From NCBI GenBank assembly GCA_002529455.1, contig NYMS01000052.1:1-61876 (forward strand): DNA of 61,876 nucleotides, read 5' to 3'. Source of the stretch: Glycomyces fuscus (lineage in GTDB: Bacteria; Actinomycetota; Actinomycetes; Streptosporangiales; Streptosporangiaceae). Below, in pieces: positions 1 through 7,246 of this stretch (position 1 is its first letter; each line of letters starts with the position of its first letter). A program made the position numbers and the translations under genes. A model generated the notes under the pieces. The model saw only the letters and a list, made by a program, of their open reading frames with translations. It was not told the DNA's origin and ran no database searches.

Positions 1-30
1 TGTCTCGTACCGGGTTCTTTAGAGGCTCGG
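1..30. repeat. left terminal inverted repeat of the IS
   Basis: Begins TGTCTCGTACCGGGT. Over 30 bp it matches the reverse complement of 1273-1302 at most positions, including the TGTCTCGT tip and a GAGGCTC block. Confidence 0.88.
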
Positions 31-933
31 AACCAACGCTTCCCCTTCCGTTGAACCCGACAGGTGATGGTAGAAGCCGTCCTCGAACTCCGCCGGCGGG
101 ACCAAGCCGATCTCGCCGTGCAACCGGCGATGATTGAACCAGTCCACGTACTCGGCCACCGCGATCTCCACCTCGTCCAGGCCCCTCCACGGGCCCCGGT
201 TGCGAACCAGTTCGGCCTTGAACAACGAGTGGAACGCCTCGGCCAGGGCGTTGTCGTAGGAATCGCCCGTGGACCCGACCGAGGCCACCGCCCCCGCCTC
301 GGCCAGGCGCTGGGTGTAGCGCACCGCGAGGTATTGCACGCCCCGGTCGGAGTGGTGGACCAGCCCGTCGATACGCCGGTCCACGTGCTGGCGGTTCCAC
401 ACCGCCATCTCCAACGCGTCCAACGCCAGATCGGTGCGCAGCGACCGCGACACCTGCCAGCCCACCACGCGGCGGGAGAACACATCGATCACGAACGCGG
501 CGTAGACCCAGCCGTTGAAGGTGCGGATGTAGGTGATATCGGCGACCCACAACCGGTTGGGCGCCTGGGCAGTGAATGCGCGTTCGACCAGGTCCGGGCG
601 AGTATCGGGAGCCGCACCCGGCACGGTGGTGCGCGGGCTCTTGCCGCGGGTGATGCCGCGCAGACCCGCCTGCTTCATCAGCCGGTGGACGGTGCAGCGG
701 GCGACCCGGTGGCCTCGGCGGTTGAGTTCGGCGTGGACCTTGCGCACCCCGTAGACGCCGTAATTGTCGGCGTGCACCGTGCGGATCTTGGCGGTGGTGG
801 CCTCATCGGTGCGCGAGCGCAGCGACGGAGCCCGCGATTTGGCCGCGTAGTAGGTAGACGGGGCGATCTGCAGGGTGTGGCAGATCGGCTCGACCCCGAA
901 CTGGTGCCGGTGGACGTCGATGTAGGCGACTAC
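19..933 (-). CDS. IS3-family transposase OrfB (DDE integrase)
   Basis: Catalytic subunit of the transposase; it cuts and joins the IS ends. An HTH_21-like segment (YGVYGVRKVHAEL) precedes an rve integrase core. The DDE triad is visible as WVADITYI, HHSDRGVQY and NALAEAFHS. The reading frame is open back to about 933, with residues VVAYIDVHRHQFG, but has no good start there. It overlaps the end of orfA in the -1 frame, so it is most likely made as an OrfAB fusion by -1 frameshifting, the IS3 rule. An internal ATG at 777 would lose the N-terminal domain. It looks intact. Confidence 0.92.
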   Translation of the reverse strand, partial: VVAYIDVHRHQFGVEPICHTLQIAPSTYYAAKSRAPSLRSRTDEATTAKIRTVHADNYGVYGVRKVHAELNRRGHRVARCTVHRLMKQAGLRGITRGKSPRTTVPGAAPDTRPDLVERAFTAQAPNRLWVADITYIRTFNGWVYAAFVIDVFSRRVVGWQVSRSLRTDLALDALEMAVWNRQHVDRRIDGLVHHSDRGVQYLAVRYTQRLAEAGAVASVGSTGDSYDNALAEAFHSLFKAELVRNRGPWRGLDEVEIAVAEYVDWFNHRRLHGEIGLVPPAEFEDGFYHHLSGSTEGEALVPSL

Positions 934-1259
934 TTGGTGTGTGGGCGGTCGAGCTCCGCCGCGAAGAAAGCCGACGCGGATTTGAGGATCGCGTTGGCCC
1001 GCTTCAGTTCGCGGTTCTCGCGCTCCAGTTCGGCCAGGCGCTGGGCCTGGTCGGTGGTGGTGCCGGGGCGGTGGCCGGCGTCGACCTCGGCCTGGGTGAC
1101 CCAGTTGCGCAGCGTTTCGCGGTTGATGCCCAGCTGGTCGGCTACCCGGGCGATGGCCCCATCGCGAGTGGCCGGGTTCTGTCGGGCGTCCACAGCCATC
1201 CGGATCGCTCGTTCGCGCAGTTCAAGCGGGTACTTCCTCGGTGCTGGCATGTCTCTCAT
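930..1259 (-). CDS. IS3-family transposase OrfA (HTH_Tnp_1)
   Basis: A 109-aa DNA-binding subunit. The N-terminal helix-turn-helix (RKYPLELRERAIRM; INRETLRNWV) is followed by a leucine-zipper-like coiled coil (LAELERENRELKRANAILK) that mediates OrfA/OrfAB pairing. It ends ELDRPHTK with the stop at 930-932, inside the start of the orfB frame. ATG at 1259 is used here; a second ATG three codons on is equally possible. Confidence 0.92.
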   Translation of the reverse strand: MRDMPAPRKYPLELRERAIRMAVDARQNPATRDGAIARVADQLGINRETLRNWVTQAEVDAGHRPGTTTDQAQRLAELERENRELKRANAILKSASAFFAAELDRPHTK

Positions 1260-1272
1260 CCTTCCCAGGGTT

Positions 1273-1302
1273 GAGAGCCTCCATCACACCCGGCACGAGA
1301 CA
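1273..1302. repeat. right terminal inverted repeat of the IS
   Basis: The reverse complement begins TGTCTCGTGCCGGGT, one mismatch from the left repeat over 15 bp. It marks the right boundary at 1302. Confidence 0.88.
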
Positions 1303-1330
1303 GCCCACCCCTGTTCGCGAAGGAGACCGT

Positions 1331-1570
1331 GTGGCCTGGAACGATCCGACCGCCCAACCAAAGCTGCTGCTCACCATGTTCACGGTCACGCTCGTGCTAA
1401 TGATCGCAACAGGGCTTCTGCTGAACTTCGTCACCGACTGGCCTACGTGGATAACCGCAGGCATAGCTGGTGGCGTCAGCGGGCTCATGGGTCCGCTCAT
1501 CACCCATTGGGTGGTGACCCGACGTGGACGCATCCAAGCCACCTCTTCCGAGGACGATCCGACCCCGTAG
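1331..1570 (+). CDS. small two-helix membrane protein (copy A)
   Basis: A 79-aa protein of unknown function. I chose GTG at 1331 because AGGAG sits at 1321-1325; the frame runs further back into the IS, but that part is not a believable protein. It has two hydrophobic segments (LLLTMFTVTLVLMIATGLLL and WITAGIAGGVSGLMGPL) and a polar tail, QATSSEDDPTP. It resembles the next plus-strand gene (1706-1939) in layout and in the tail QATSS(E/T)D..P, so the two are probably duplicates. It lies just outside the right IS end, so its promoter may have been displaced by the IS. I infer a transfer-associated membrane protein only from position. Confidence 0.6.
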   Translation: MAWNDPTAQPKLLLTMFTVTLVLMIATGLLLNFVTDWPTWITAGIAGGVSGLMGPLITHWVVTRRGRIQATSSEDDPTP

Positions 1571-1700
1571 CCGTTGGCCATGGCGGTGATGTCGGCGGCG
1601 ACCTCATGGACGAGTGGTTGCGCGAGGCGTTCGGCCCGGGTGGACTTACCGGTAGGCGTCGGCATCAGCCCACCCCACAACCACAGAGCGGGAGACGTCC
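1561..1700 (-). pseudogene. remnant of an FtsK/TraSA C-terminal coding segment
   Basis: The minus strand encodes ADITAMANGYGVGSSSEEVA, matching the C-terminus of the intact translocase gene at 1900 (DITDMAEGYGLGSSS.EEVA). The stop codon after EEVA has become TGG and no translocase body lies upstream. Together with copy A of the membrane protein it forms a duplicated block of the 1890-1980 junction. Confidence 0.6.
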
Positions 1701-1705
1701 ACCGC

Positions 1706-1939
1706 ATGAACCCCCAAAGAAAAAACCTGTGGGGCCTGATCTTCTGGGTTTTCTCGACCGTAACCATTGGCATAGCGGCTGTGGTCCGCCCAGGCTCCGT
1801 CATGCCTTGGTTGATGTGGTGGCCGTGCATCGTCTCGTTCGCGAACGTGGTTGTCGCAGCCGCCGTTTACCGCATCGACCGGGAACAGAGCCGAACGCAT
1901 CAGGCCACCTCCTCCACTGACGAAGAGCCCAAGCCGTAG
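1706..1939 (+). CDS. small two-helix membrane protein (copy B)
   Basis: A 77-aa protein of unknown function. ATG at 1706 follows GGGAG at 1690-1694. Two hydrophobic stretches (LWGLIFWVFSTVTIGIAAVV and WWPCIVSFANVVVAAAVY) are followed by a charged tail, QATSSTDEEPKP. The last 40 bp run antisense through the end of the FtsK-like gene, so the two genes converge and overlap tail to tail. It is a likely paralogue of the protein at 1331-1570. Confidence 0.6.
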   Translation: MNPQRKNLWGLIFWVFSTVTIGIAAVVRPGSVMPWLMWWPCIVSFANVVVAAAVYRIDREQSRTHQATSSTDEEPKP

Positions 1940-3330
1940 CCCTCGGCCATGTCAGTGATGTCCTCGTCCGAGACGTAGGCGGCCCGCACCCGCACCGGGG
2001 ACGGTGAGCCTTCCAGGCGGACATAGGCCACCCCGGGAAGGGTGGGGTCGATCAGGTGGGCTTCCGCCCCGCGTTCGCGTGCGCCTTCACCGAGGACCAT
2101 GTCCACCTGCGATGCCTCGTCCAACCTCAGTGCGACCTTGTCGGGGAAGAGGTTGCGCAGGTTCATGACCTCCTTGCGGGGGTCCTGCAACGCGGCCAGG
2201 ACCGCGAAGCCGACCGAGCGGCCCTGTGAGGTCAGGGTGGCGATGGCGTTCTCCGCCCGACGGCGCACGTCCCGATCCGGGTGGTACGCGGTCAGGAACG
2301 CCACCTCGTCCAGCAGCACCACGACGAACGGGTCATCGACCGTGGCCACGTGCGAGCGCTGTTTGCCCGCGTAGCGTTCGGCCCGCTCCTGCATCGAGGC
2401 CACCGCCTTTTCGAGCAGGACCACCGCGGATTCGCCCGTGTCGGCGTAGTGCGCGAACAGGTCCCGCCCATAGGCCAGCTCCATGCGCTTGGGATCGATC
2501 GCCCACACCTGCGCGGTGCCGTCGACCAGGGCGGGGAGCATGGCGCGGATGGTGGACCAGATCACCGATCCCTTGCCGGCCCCGGTCACCCCGACCACGA
2601 GCACGTGGGTTCCGTGCAACCGCAGCAACCACGGGGAACCGTCCTCACGTCGTCCCACGGGAAGGGCGTCGAGGTCTACGTGGTGGGTCATCGGGAAGGC
2701 GTCGAGGGGTTCGGCCAAGGTGTCGTGGCGGGGGAACTCCAGGGTGATGTCACGCGGGCCGTTCACCACGACCCGGCAGGAGGGGGCGGCGAAGCCGTGC
2801 GCCAGTTCGGTGACGCGGTGTTCGAAGTCCGCCGGGGAGGTGCCCGCGACGAGGGACACCCGGACGTAGTCGGCCCAGGAGTTACACACCACGCGCCGGA
2901 TGCGGGGCAGGTAGCGGCGTTCCTGGTAGGACTCGGCCAGCCCGGAGATCACCAACACCGGCTGCCAGTGACGCCGGTACACGAACAGGTGCCGCCACCA
3001 CGCCAGCACACGCAGGGTGACACAGGCACGGTAGGAGTCCGGCCAGGCGCGCCACCACACCAGAGACACCACGGCAGCCACGCCCCACAGGCAGGCGAGA
3101 CCGGGCCAGTCCAGCCACCACCAGGCCCTCGCAGAGGCGGTCAGGCAGGCGACCATGACGGGGAACCGGAACGGCAGGGTGATCAGGAAGCGGACCAGTC
3201 GCCAGATCCAGGAGGCCAGGACGACGATCCCGGGGGTTTCCACGATCGGCGTCGTCCACCGCACCCCCTGAGCGGGCGTGGGAAGGGTCGGGGAGGACTG
3301 AGCGGAACCGATCTTGGGTTGGCGCGTCAT
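1900..3330 (-). CDS. FtsK/SpoIIIE-type DNA translocase (TraSA/TraB-like)
   Basis: A 476-aa conjugal DNA pump. In actinomycete integrative elements such as pSAM2, one FtsK-like protein moves double-stranded DNA between hyphae. The N-terminal 125 residues hold several hydrophobic helices (GIVVLASWIWRLVRFLITL; LACLWGVAAVVSLVWW). The ATPase has Walker A GVTGAGKGSV near residue 245 and Walker B VVVLLDEVAFL near 325. The length fits the TraSA class rather than chromosomal FtsK, and the gamma DNA-reading domain is missing. ATG at 3330 overlaps the stop of the 84-aa gene (ATGA), so the two are coupled, downstream of pra. Confidence 0.9.
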   Translation of the reverse strand: MTRQPKIGSAQSSPTLPTPAQGVRWTTPIVETPGIVVLASWIWRLVRFLITLPFRFPVMVACLTASARAWWWLDWPGLACLWGVAAVVSLVWWRAWPDSYRACVTLRVLAWWRHLFVYRRHWQPVLVISGLAESYQERRYLPRIRRVVCNSWADYVRVSLVAGTSPADFEHRVTELAHGFAAPSCRVVVNGPRDITLEFPRHDTLAEPLDAFPMTHHVDLDALPVGRREDGSPWLLRLHGTHVLVVGVTGAGKGSVIWSTIRAMLPALVDGTAQVWAIDPKRMELAYGRDLFAHYADTGESAVVLLEKAVASMQERAERYAGKQRSHVATVDDPFVVVLLDEVAFLTAYHPDRDVRRRAENAIATLTSQGRSVGFAVLAALQDPRKEVMNLRNLFPDKVALRLDEASQVDMVLGEGARERGAEAHLIDPTLPGVAYVRLEGSPSPVRVRAAYVSDEDITDMAEGYGLGSSSVEEVA

Positions 3331-3581
3331 CGCTGGCCACCCCGCTTCTGCTTCTCGATCTGGGCCAGGAGCCAGTTACGGTCGGAGCGGGCACGGGCAG
3401 CGAAGGTCGCGGCGGTGGGGTTCTCCTCCCGGTCCGCGATCGTGGCGAACACCCGGGCCTTGAAGTCGAAGAACTCCGCACGCTCAGCGTCAGTGGTGGG
3501 CGGGGGGTTGGTCGCGTCCAGCAGCAGACGGACCAGCTCCGGACCACTCAACCCGGACAGGTCACGGGGGTAATCGGACAT
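3327..3581 (-). CDS. 84-aa protein between pra and ftsK, unknown function
   Basis: Acidic at the N-terminus and basic at the C-terminus. It starts MSDYPRDLSGLSGPEL and ends in a helical, charged stretch (RSDRNWLLAQIEKQKRGG). ATG at 3581 follows AGAGGTG, and its stop overlaps the ftsK start by 4 bp. Small genes are common at this place in pSAM2-like elements; I recognise no domain. It is probably an accessory of transfer, by position only. Confidence 0.8.
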   Translation of the reverse strand: MSDYPRDLSGLSGPELVRLLLDATNPPPTTDAERAEFFDFKARVFATIADREENPTAATFAARARSDRNWLLAQIEKQKRGGQR

Positions 3582-3627
3582 ACTGAAGACACCTCTTCTG
3601 AGATTTCGCAGTCGCAGGAGGGATTCA

Positions 3628-3662
3628 GGGGCGGCCGAGGTGTTCCAGCACCAGGCCGCCCC
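3628..3662 (-). terminator. intergenic hairpin between pra and the 84-aa gene
   Basis: Perfect 9-bp arms GGGGCGGCC (3628-3636) and GGCCGCCCC (3654-3662) with a 17-nt loop and no T-run. In a same-strand operon this suggests partial termination or processing that separates pra from ftsK expression. Confidence 0.5.
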
Positions 3663-3678
3663 GCTTACATGCCGGGGG

Positions 3679-4089
3679 TCAGGCGGCATCCTTCGCAGCC
3701 GGAGCGCGACGACCGCCAGCGGCACCGCCGGGAGCCTTCACTCCACGGGCGCGCAGCGAGTACGCCACCCGGGGGCGACGGCCGTTGTCGTCGACGTAGG
3801 GCATGACCGCCATCGCCTCGAACTCGATCGGCCGGAACGGCAGCCCCGGAACCTCGTCCGGCAGGGTGGGGCAGACCTCGGCGGCGATCTTGACCTTGAC
3901 CGACTTGGCCTTGCCACGCGCTTCGGGGTCGGCGTCGATCACGTCCACCGCCCACAGCGGCAAGCCGCTGTCCTTGTCGAGCTGAGGCCGCTTGGTCTCG
4001 AAGTCGGTGATCGCCTCCACCCCCAACGCGAACGCACCGTGGGGGAACACCGTCCCGAACGCCACCAGCAACGCACCCTGAATAGCCAT
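3679..4089 (-). CDS. pra: Pra-like activator of AICE replication, integration and excision
   Basis: 136 aa. It reads like the family annotated in actinomycetes as plasmid replication, integration and excision activator, whose type member is Pra of pSAM2. Landmarks are VFPHGAFALG near the start, DKDSGLPLWAVDVIDADPEA in the middle, and LPGLPFRPIEFEAMAVMPYV then RVAYSLRARG toward the end, followed by a Gly/Ala/Lys-rich tail. In pSAM2, Pra switches on the rep-xis-int genes. Its gene heads the minus-strand operon pra, 84-aa gene, ftsK. A palindromic operator lies 77 bp upstream. The assignment rests on motif recall, not on a search. Confidence 0.75.
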   Translation of the reverse strand: MAIQGALLVAFGTVFPHGAFALGVEAITDFETKRPQLDKDSGLPLWAVDVIDADPEARGKAKSVKVKIAAEVCPTLPDEVPGLPFRPIEFEAMAVMPYVDDNGRRPRVAYSLRARGVKAPGGAAGGRRAPAAKDAA

Positions 4090-4165
4090 AGGTCAGTCCT
4101 CTTCTCGTTGTTCGTCCTGTTCACGACCCTCGGCACGACCGGCAGGCGATCGCCTCAGCCGAGAA

Positions 4166-4190
4166 TCGATACATGTATAGCATGTATCGA
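4166..4190. promoter_or_regulatory. 25-bp palindromic operator between pra and the first HTH-PLD gene
   Basis: Perfect 10-bp arms TCGATACATG (4166-4175) and CATGTATCGA (4181-4190) around a 5-bp centre, in an AT-rich spot of the 288-bp divergent intergenic region. A related sequence (16 of 20 bases) is at 7956-7975, upstream of the paralogous regulator. Nothing else gene-like is seen in 4090-4377. Confidence 0.7.
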
Positions 4191-4377
4191 AACTAGCGAC
4201 CAGTGGTAGCCGCACGCTCCTGTTCGTCGTTGTCGCTTCCTCCGCCGCTCTCGGGTGGCGGCGAGGGTTCCACCATCTCTGGCAGGGCCGGGACGGGATC
4301 ACTACATGGCTGGACGTGTTCAGGACGTCTCGATAATGTGAGCGCGTCCCCAGACATCCAGCGAACCCCCGAGGTAC

Positions 4378-5115
4378 ATGCCGAACGAGAGGTTGCGAGC
4401 CGCGCTGCTCCAGCGCGGGGCCACCCCGGCCGATCTGGCCGAGGAGATCGGCGTGGACGCCAAGAGCGTGGAGCGCTGGATCACCCAGGGGCGCACCCCC
4501 TACCGCCGTCACCGCTTCGCGGCAGCGGCCTACCTCGGTGTGGAGGAGACCTACCTCTGGCCCAAGGCCCTGTCCCCCGAGCAGAGCCAGGCCGCCTCAC
4601 AGAGCGAGATCGTGGAGATCTACCCGCACCGGTGGAGCGTGCCGACCGAGCTGTGGCGGCGCGTCTTCGAGAGCGCGCAGCAGGAGATCTCGATCCTGGT
4701 CTTCAGCGGGTTCTTCCTGGCCGACGACCCGAGCATGATCAAGCTGCTGGCGGACAAGGCCAAGGCCGGGGTCCGCGTGCGCATGCTGTTGGGAGACCCC
4801 GACAGCGAGGCGGTTGCCCAGCGCGGCCGGGACGAGGGTTTGAACGAGCTTTTCGCCGCGAAGATCCGCAACGTCATCGTGCTGTACCGGTCGTTGCGCC
4901 AGGTGCCGGGAGTGGAGTTCCGTCTCCACGGGACGACGCTGTACAACTCGATCTACCGCGCCGATGACCAGTTGATCGTGAACACGCACGTCTACGGCGC
5001 GATGGCCTCGGAGGCCCCCGTCTTCCACCTGCGCAAGATCCCGGGCGGGACCCTGGTCGGCACCTACCTGGAGAGCTACGAGAGGGTATGGGCACAAGCA
5101 TCCCCTCTTGAGTGA
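4378..5115 (+). CDS. HTH regulator with PLD-like sensor domain (copy 1)
   Basis: 245 aa. Residues 1-62 form a helix-turn-helix of XRE type (TPADLAEEIGVDAKSVERWI). After a short linker a phospholipase D-like fold follows: ISILVFSGFFLADDPSMIKL, AGVRVRMLLGDPDSEA, then HGTTLYNSIYRADDQLIVN with NTHVYG. The HxK pattern of active PLD enzymes is degenerate (H..N...D), so it is more likely a ligand-sensing than a catalytic domain. I recall this C-terminal type as DUF5919. It is divergent from pra and has a close paralogue at 8044-8775. It probably controls the element by binding the palindrome at 4166-4190 (inference). Confidence 0.85.
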   Translation: MPNERLRAALLQRGATPADLAEEIGVDAKSVERWITQGRTPYRRHRFAAAAYLGVEETYLWPKALSPEQSQAASQSEIVEIYPHRWSVPTELWRRVFESAQQEISILVFSGFFLADDPSMIKLLADKAKAGVRVRMLLGDPDSEAVAQRGRDEGLNELFAAKIRNVIVLYRSLRQVPGVEFRLHGTTLYNSIYRADDQLIVNTHVYGAMASEAPVFHLRKIPGGTLVGTYLESYERVWAQASPLE

Positions 5116-5131
5116 CCCAGGAACCCCGATC

Positions 5132-5587
5132 ATGTTCGAGATGTTCACCGACCCCGCGAAGTACGTGGTTGTGCACGCCCAGGAAGAAGCCACGAGGTTC
5201 AATCACAAGCGCATCGGCCCCGAGCACATCATGCTCGGGCTGCTGGGGGAAGGCGAAGGTGTCGCCGCTCGCGCTTTGCAGGGGTTGGGGGTCGGCTATG
5301 AGGCGGTTTTGGCCGAAGCTCTCAAGGTCACCAAGCCGAGGAAGTGGGGCTCAAGCGGATACGTGCCCTTCTCCTCCGAGACCCGCAAAGCCTTGGAGCA
5401 GTCCCTCTACGCGGCTCTGCGGTTCCAGCACAACTTCCTCGACACCGAGCACCTGCTTCTCGGACTGATGCACAGAGATCGGGGAACGGTCCCCACCATG
5501 CTGCGAGGTCTCGGCGTGCCTCCCGAGTCAGTGCGTGAGCAGGTCGAGAAGATCATGTCCGGTCTGGACCGACACATCCGGGAGTAG
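5132..5587 (+). CDS. Clp N-terminal-domain protein without ATPase
   Basis: 151 aa consisting of two Clp-N repeats only: FTDPAKYVVVHAQEEATRF ... IGPEHIMLGLLGEGEGVAAR, then FSSETRKALEQSLYAALRFQ ... LDTEHLLLGLMHRDRGT. In ClpC and ClpA this module binds adaptors and substrates. A stand-alone copy may act as an adaptor or a decoy. ATG at 5132 follows AGGA at 5119-5122; an upstream TTG at 5108 overlaps the previous stop and is the alternative. It lies 16 bp after the HTH-PLD gene and 4 bp before the Nudix gene, so the three look like one operon. Confidence 0.82.
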   Translation: MFEMFTDPAKYVVVHAQEEATRFNHKRIGPEHIMLGLLGEGEGVAARALQGLGVGYEAVLAEALKVTKPRKWGSSGYVPFSSETRKALEQSLYAALRFQHNFLDTEHLLLGLMHRDRGTVPTMLRGLGVPPESVREQVEKIMSGLDRHIRE

Positions 5588-5591
5588 ACGC

Positions 5592-6065
5592 ATGGGCAAG
5601 CGGATTGACTACTACGACGACCCCGAGGCCCCGGACGCGAACAGCCTCGTCCCGTCAGTGAACGTGTTCGTGGTCAACCACCGCGACGAAGTGCTGATGA
5701 TCCGCCGCACCGACAACGACAACTGGGCCGTGCCCGGGGGCGCGGTGGACCTGGGCGAGTCCGTCCCCCAGGCCGCGGTTCGCGAGACGCTGGAAGAGAC
5801 CGGGGTGACGTGCGAGATCACCGGGGTCGTGGGCATCTACAGCGACCCGAGGCACATCATCTACTACACCAGCGACGGCGAGGCCCGGCAGGAGTTCTCG
5901 TTGGTGTTCACCGCCCGACCACTGGCGGGTGAACCGACCCCGAGCGACGAGTCCAAGGAAGTCGTCTGGGTTCCCAAGGCCGAGCTGACCGGGTACCGGA
6001 TGGACCGGTCTATGCGCATGCGCGTGGACCAGTTCCTCAGCGGAGGCCCCACCCACATCGGGTGA
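5592..6065 (+). CDS. Nudix hydrolase
   Basis: 157 aa. It hydrolyses a nucleoside diphosphate linked to another group; the substrate is not predictable. The Nudix box is complete: G-AVDLG-E-SVPQAAV-RETLEETGV around residues 53-76, following the usual beta-strand start SVNVFVVNHRDEVLMIRR. ATG at 5592 was chosen over the open frame upstream because that would run through the Clp-N gene. It is third in the plus-strand cargo operon and converges with the HD-domain gene 4 bp away. Nudix genes next to HTH-PLD regulators suggest a nucleotide-signal or house-cleaning function (inference). Confidence 0.88.
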   Translation: MGKRIDYYDDPEAPDANSLVPSVNVFVVNHRDEVLMIRRTDNDNWAVPGGAVDLGESVPQAAVRETLEETGVTCEITGVVGIYSDPRHIIYYTSDGEARQEFSLVFTARPLAGEPTPSDESKEVVWVPKAELTGYRMDRSMRMRVDQFLSGGPTHIG

Positions 6066-6069
6066 ACGG

Positions 6070-6621
6070 TCAGCCGGCCTCGGCCAGGCGGCGTTCCACA
6101 GTCCGAACCGACGCCGTCAGCAGCGGTGAGGAGCGGGTGATGGAGCGGTGGACCAGGTCCTCGGGGGCGTAGCGCTCCAGGATCTCCGACAGCCGTCGTT
6201 CCACGGGCAGGTGTGTGCCGTCCGGGCCGGTGGTCATGTCCGCGTAGGTGAGCGCGTCCAGCAGGTCGTCCGGCGGGGCGTCGAACTCGTCCTTGAGCGA
6301 AGCGAGCAGGCCCCGTTCCTCGGCTTCCACCACGGCGCAGGAGTGGTAGGCCACCAAGGAGACCAGGGCTTCATCAGCCTTCTGCACCTCGCGCAGATAC
6401 TGGGCACCGTCGAGGGGATGGAAGCCCGTGGTCGCCAGGTCCGGGGAGTACCCGATGTCGTGCAGCCAGGCGGAGGCTTCCACCAGGTCGGCATGTGCGC
6501 CGAGCACGCCTCGGAGGGACCGCGCCTGTTCGGCTACCCCCTGGGAATGCGCCCAGCGTCGGGGAAGCGGCTGTTCGAGCAGTTCTCGCGCGAGATCCCG
6601 CGCCCAGTGAACATGTCCCAC
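6070..6621 (-). CDS. HD-domain phosphohydrolase
   Basis: 183 aa. A metal-dependent phosphohydrolase fold is shown by HSQGVAEQARSLRGVLGAHA, the HD doublet in ASAWLHDIGYSP, and a distal YHSCAVVEAEERG and LTYADMTTGPDG helix. This is the small HDIG class that acts on nucleotides or nucleotide signals. GTG at 6621 begins 11 bp after the GntR stop, so the pair is an operon. The open frame upstream overlaps GntR in another phase and is not believed. Confidence 0.82.
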   Translation of the reverse strand: MGHVHWARDLARELLEQPLPRRWAHSQGVAEQARSLRGVLGAHADLVEASAWLHDIGYSPDLATTGFHPLDGAQYLREVQKADEALVSLVAYHSCAVVEAEERGLLASLKDEFDAPPDDLLDALTYADMTTGPDGTHLPVERRLSEILERYAPEDLVHRSITRSSPLLTASVRTVERRLAEAG

Positions 6622-6631
6622 ATGTACCAGG

Positions 6632-7117
6632 CTAACCCGCGGTCGTTTCGGCCCCTTTGACGAACCGGCCCTTGCCGTGGACCGCGACGACGAGCCCCGT
6701 CCCCTCCAGCTCCGAGAGGGCCTGACGGGCCGTCCCGCGCGACACCGAGTACTGGCGGACCAAGGCGGCCTCACTGGGCAGGGCGTCACCGGGAGCAAGG
6801 TCCCCGCTGGTGATGCGCTCCCGCAGTTCGGCGGCGATGCGCCGGTATTGGGCGGGTGGGGTTCCATCCGCAGGTACGCTCTCGCGTTCCTCGGCGGTGC
6901 ACACGACGCGACCGGTCCCCGGAAGAGCCTTGATCAGCCGCTCTGCTTCCAGTTCGGCCAGGGCACGACGCACGGTGGTGCGGGAGACGCTGAACTCCTG
7001 ACGCAAGGCCGCCTCGGAGGGAAGCGCGTCACCCGGGACGAGCCCTCCGGCGGTGATGCGTGAGCGCAGGGCTTCCGCGATCTGGTGGTACGTCCCCCAC
7101 GGGGTGCGCGGACTCAA
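6632..7117 (-). CDS. GntR-family regulator with two winged-helix domains
   Basis: 161 aa built from two consecutive GntR winged helices and nothing else: residues 9-75 (LRSRITAGGLVPGDALPSEA, then SRTTVRRALAELEAERLI) and 88-155 (LRERITSGDLAPGDALPSEA, then SRGTARQALSELEGTGLV). No effector-binding domain is present, which is unusual for GntR proteins. KorSA, the transfer repressor of pSAM2, is also of GntR type, so a transfer or maintenance switch is likely (inference). TTG at 7117 is the only start with a good ribosome site (GGAGGAAC). It is co-transcribed with the HD gene and probably self-regulated through the repeat array at 7175-7230. Confidence 0.88.
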   Translation of the reverse strand: MSPRTPWGTYHQIAEALRSRITAGGLVPGDALPSEAALRQEFSVSRTTVRRALAELEAERLIKALPGTGRVVCTAEERESVPADGTPPAQYRRIAAELRERITSGDLAPGDALPSEAALVRQYSVSRGTARQALSELEGTGLVVAVHGKGRFVKGAETTAG

Positions 7118-7174
7118 GCGGGTTCCTCCACGTCAGAAGCAGGTCTCGGCACTTAGCAGAGCGGACAAGGTCAC

Positions 7175-7230
7175 TTGAAGTCAGTTGAAGTTGATTGAAG
7201 TCAGTTGAAGGCTACTGAGGTTCCTTGAAG
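7175..7230. promoter_or_regulatory. 10-bp-spaced TTGAAG repeat array (GntR operator)
   Basis: TTGAAG occurs at 7175, 7185, 7195, 7205 and 7225, with CTGAGG at 7215: six units at exact 10-bp spacing, all on one face of the helix. It lies 58-113 bp upstream of the double-winged-helix GntR gene, as expected for a head-to-tail binding array. Confidence 0.75.
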
Positions 7231-7246
7231 ACCAGCGCAAAAACTA

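Larger units (their letters stand above)
1..1302 (-). mobile_element. IS3-family insertion sequence, complete
   Basis: The element has imperfect terminal inverted repeats that start TGTCTCGT and read CCGGGT a base later at both ends, with the TG...CA tips usual for IS3. It carries orfA (helix-turn-helix) and orfB (DDE integrase) on the minus strand in overlapping frames. The left tip is the first base of the window, so the target-site duplication cannot be tested. The total of 1302 bp is normal for IS3. It lies inside the integrative element, between the small membrane proteins and whatever lies further left. Confidence 0.93.

Noticed and set aside
64..1920. Plus-strand 618-codon frame across the IS
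   Set aside because: Antisense of the transposase genes; no domain and wrong codon pattern.
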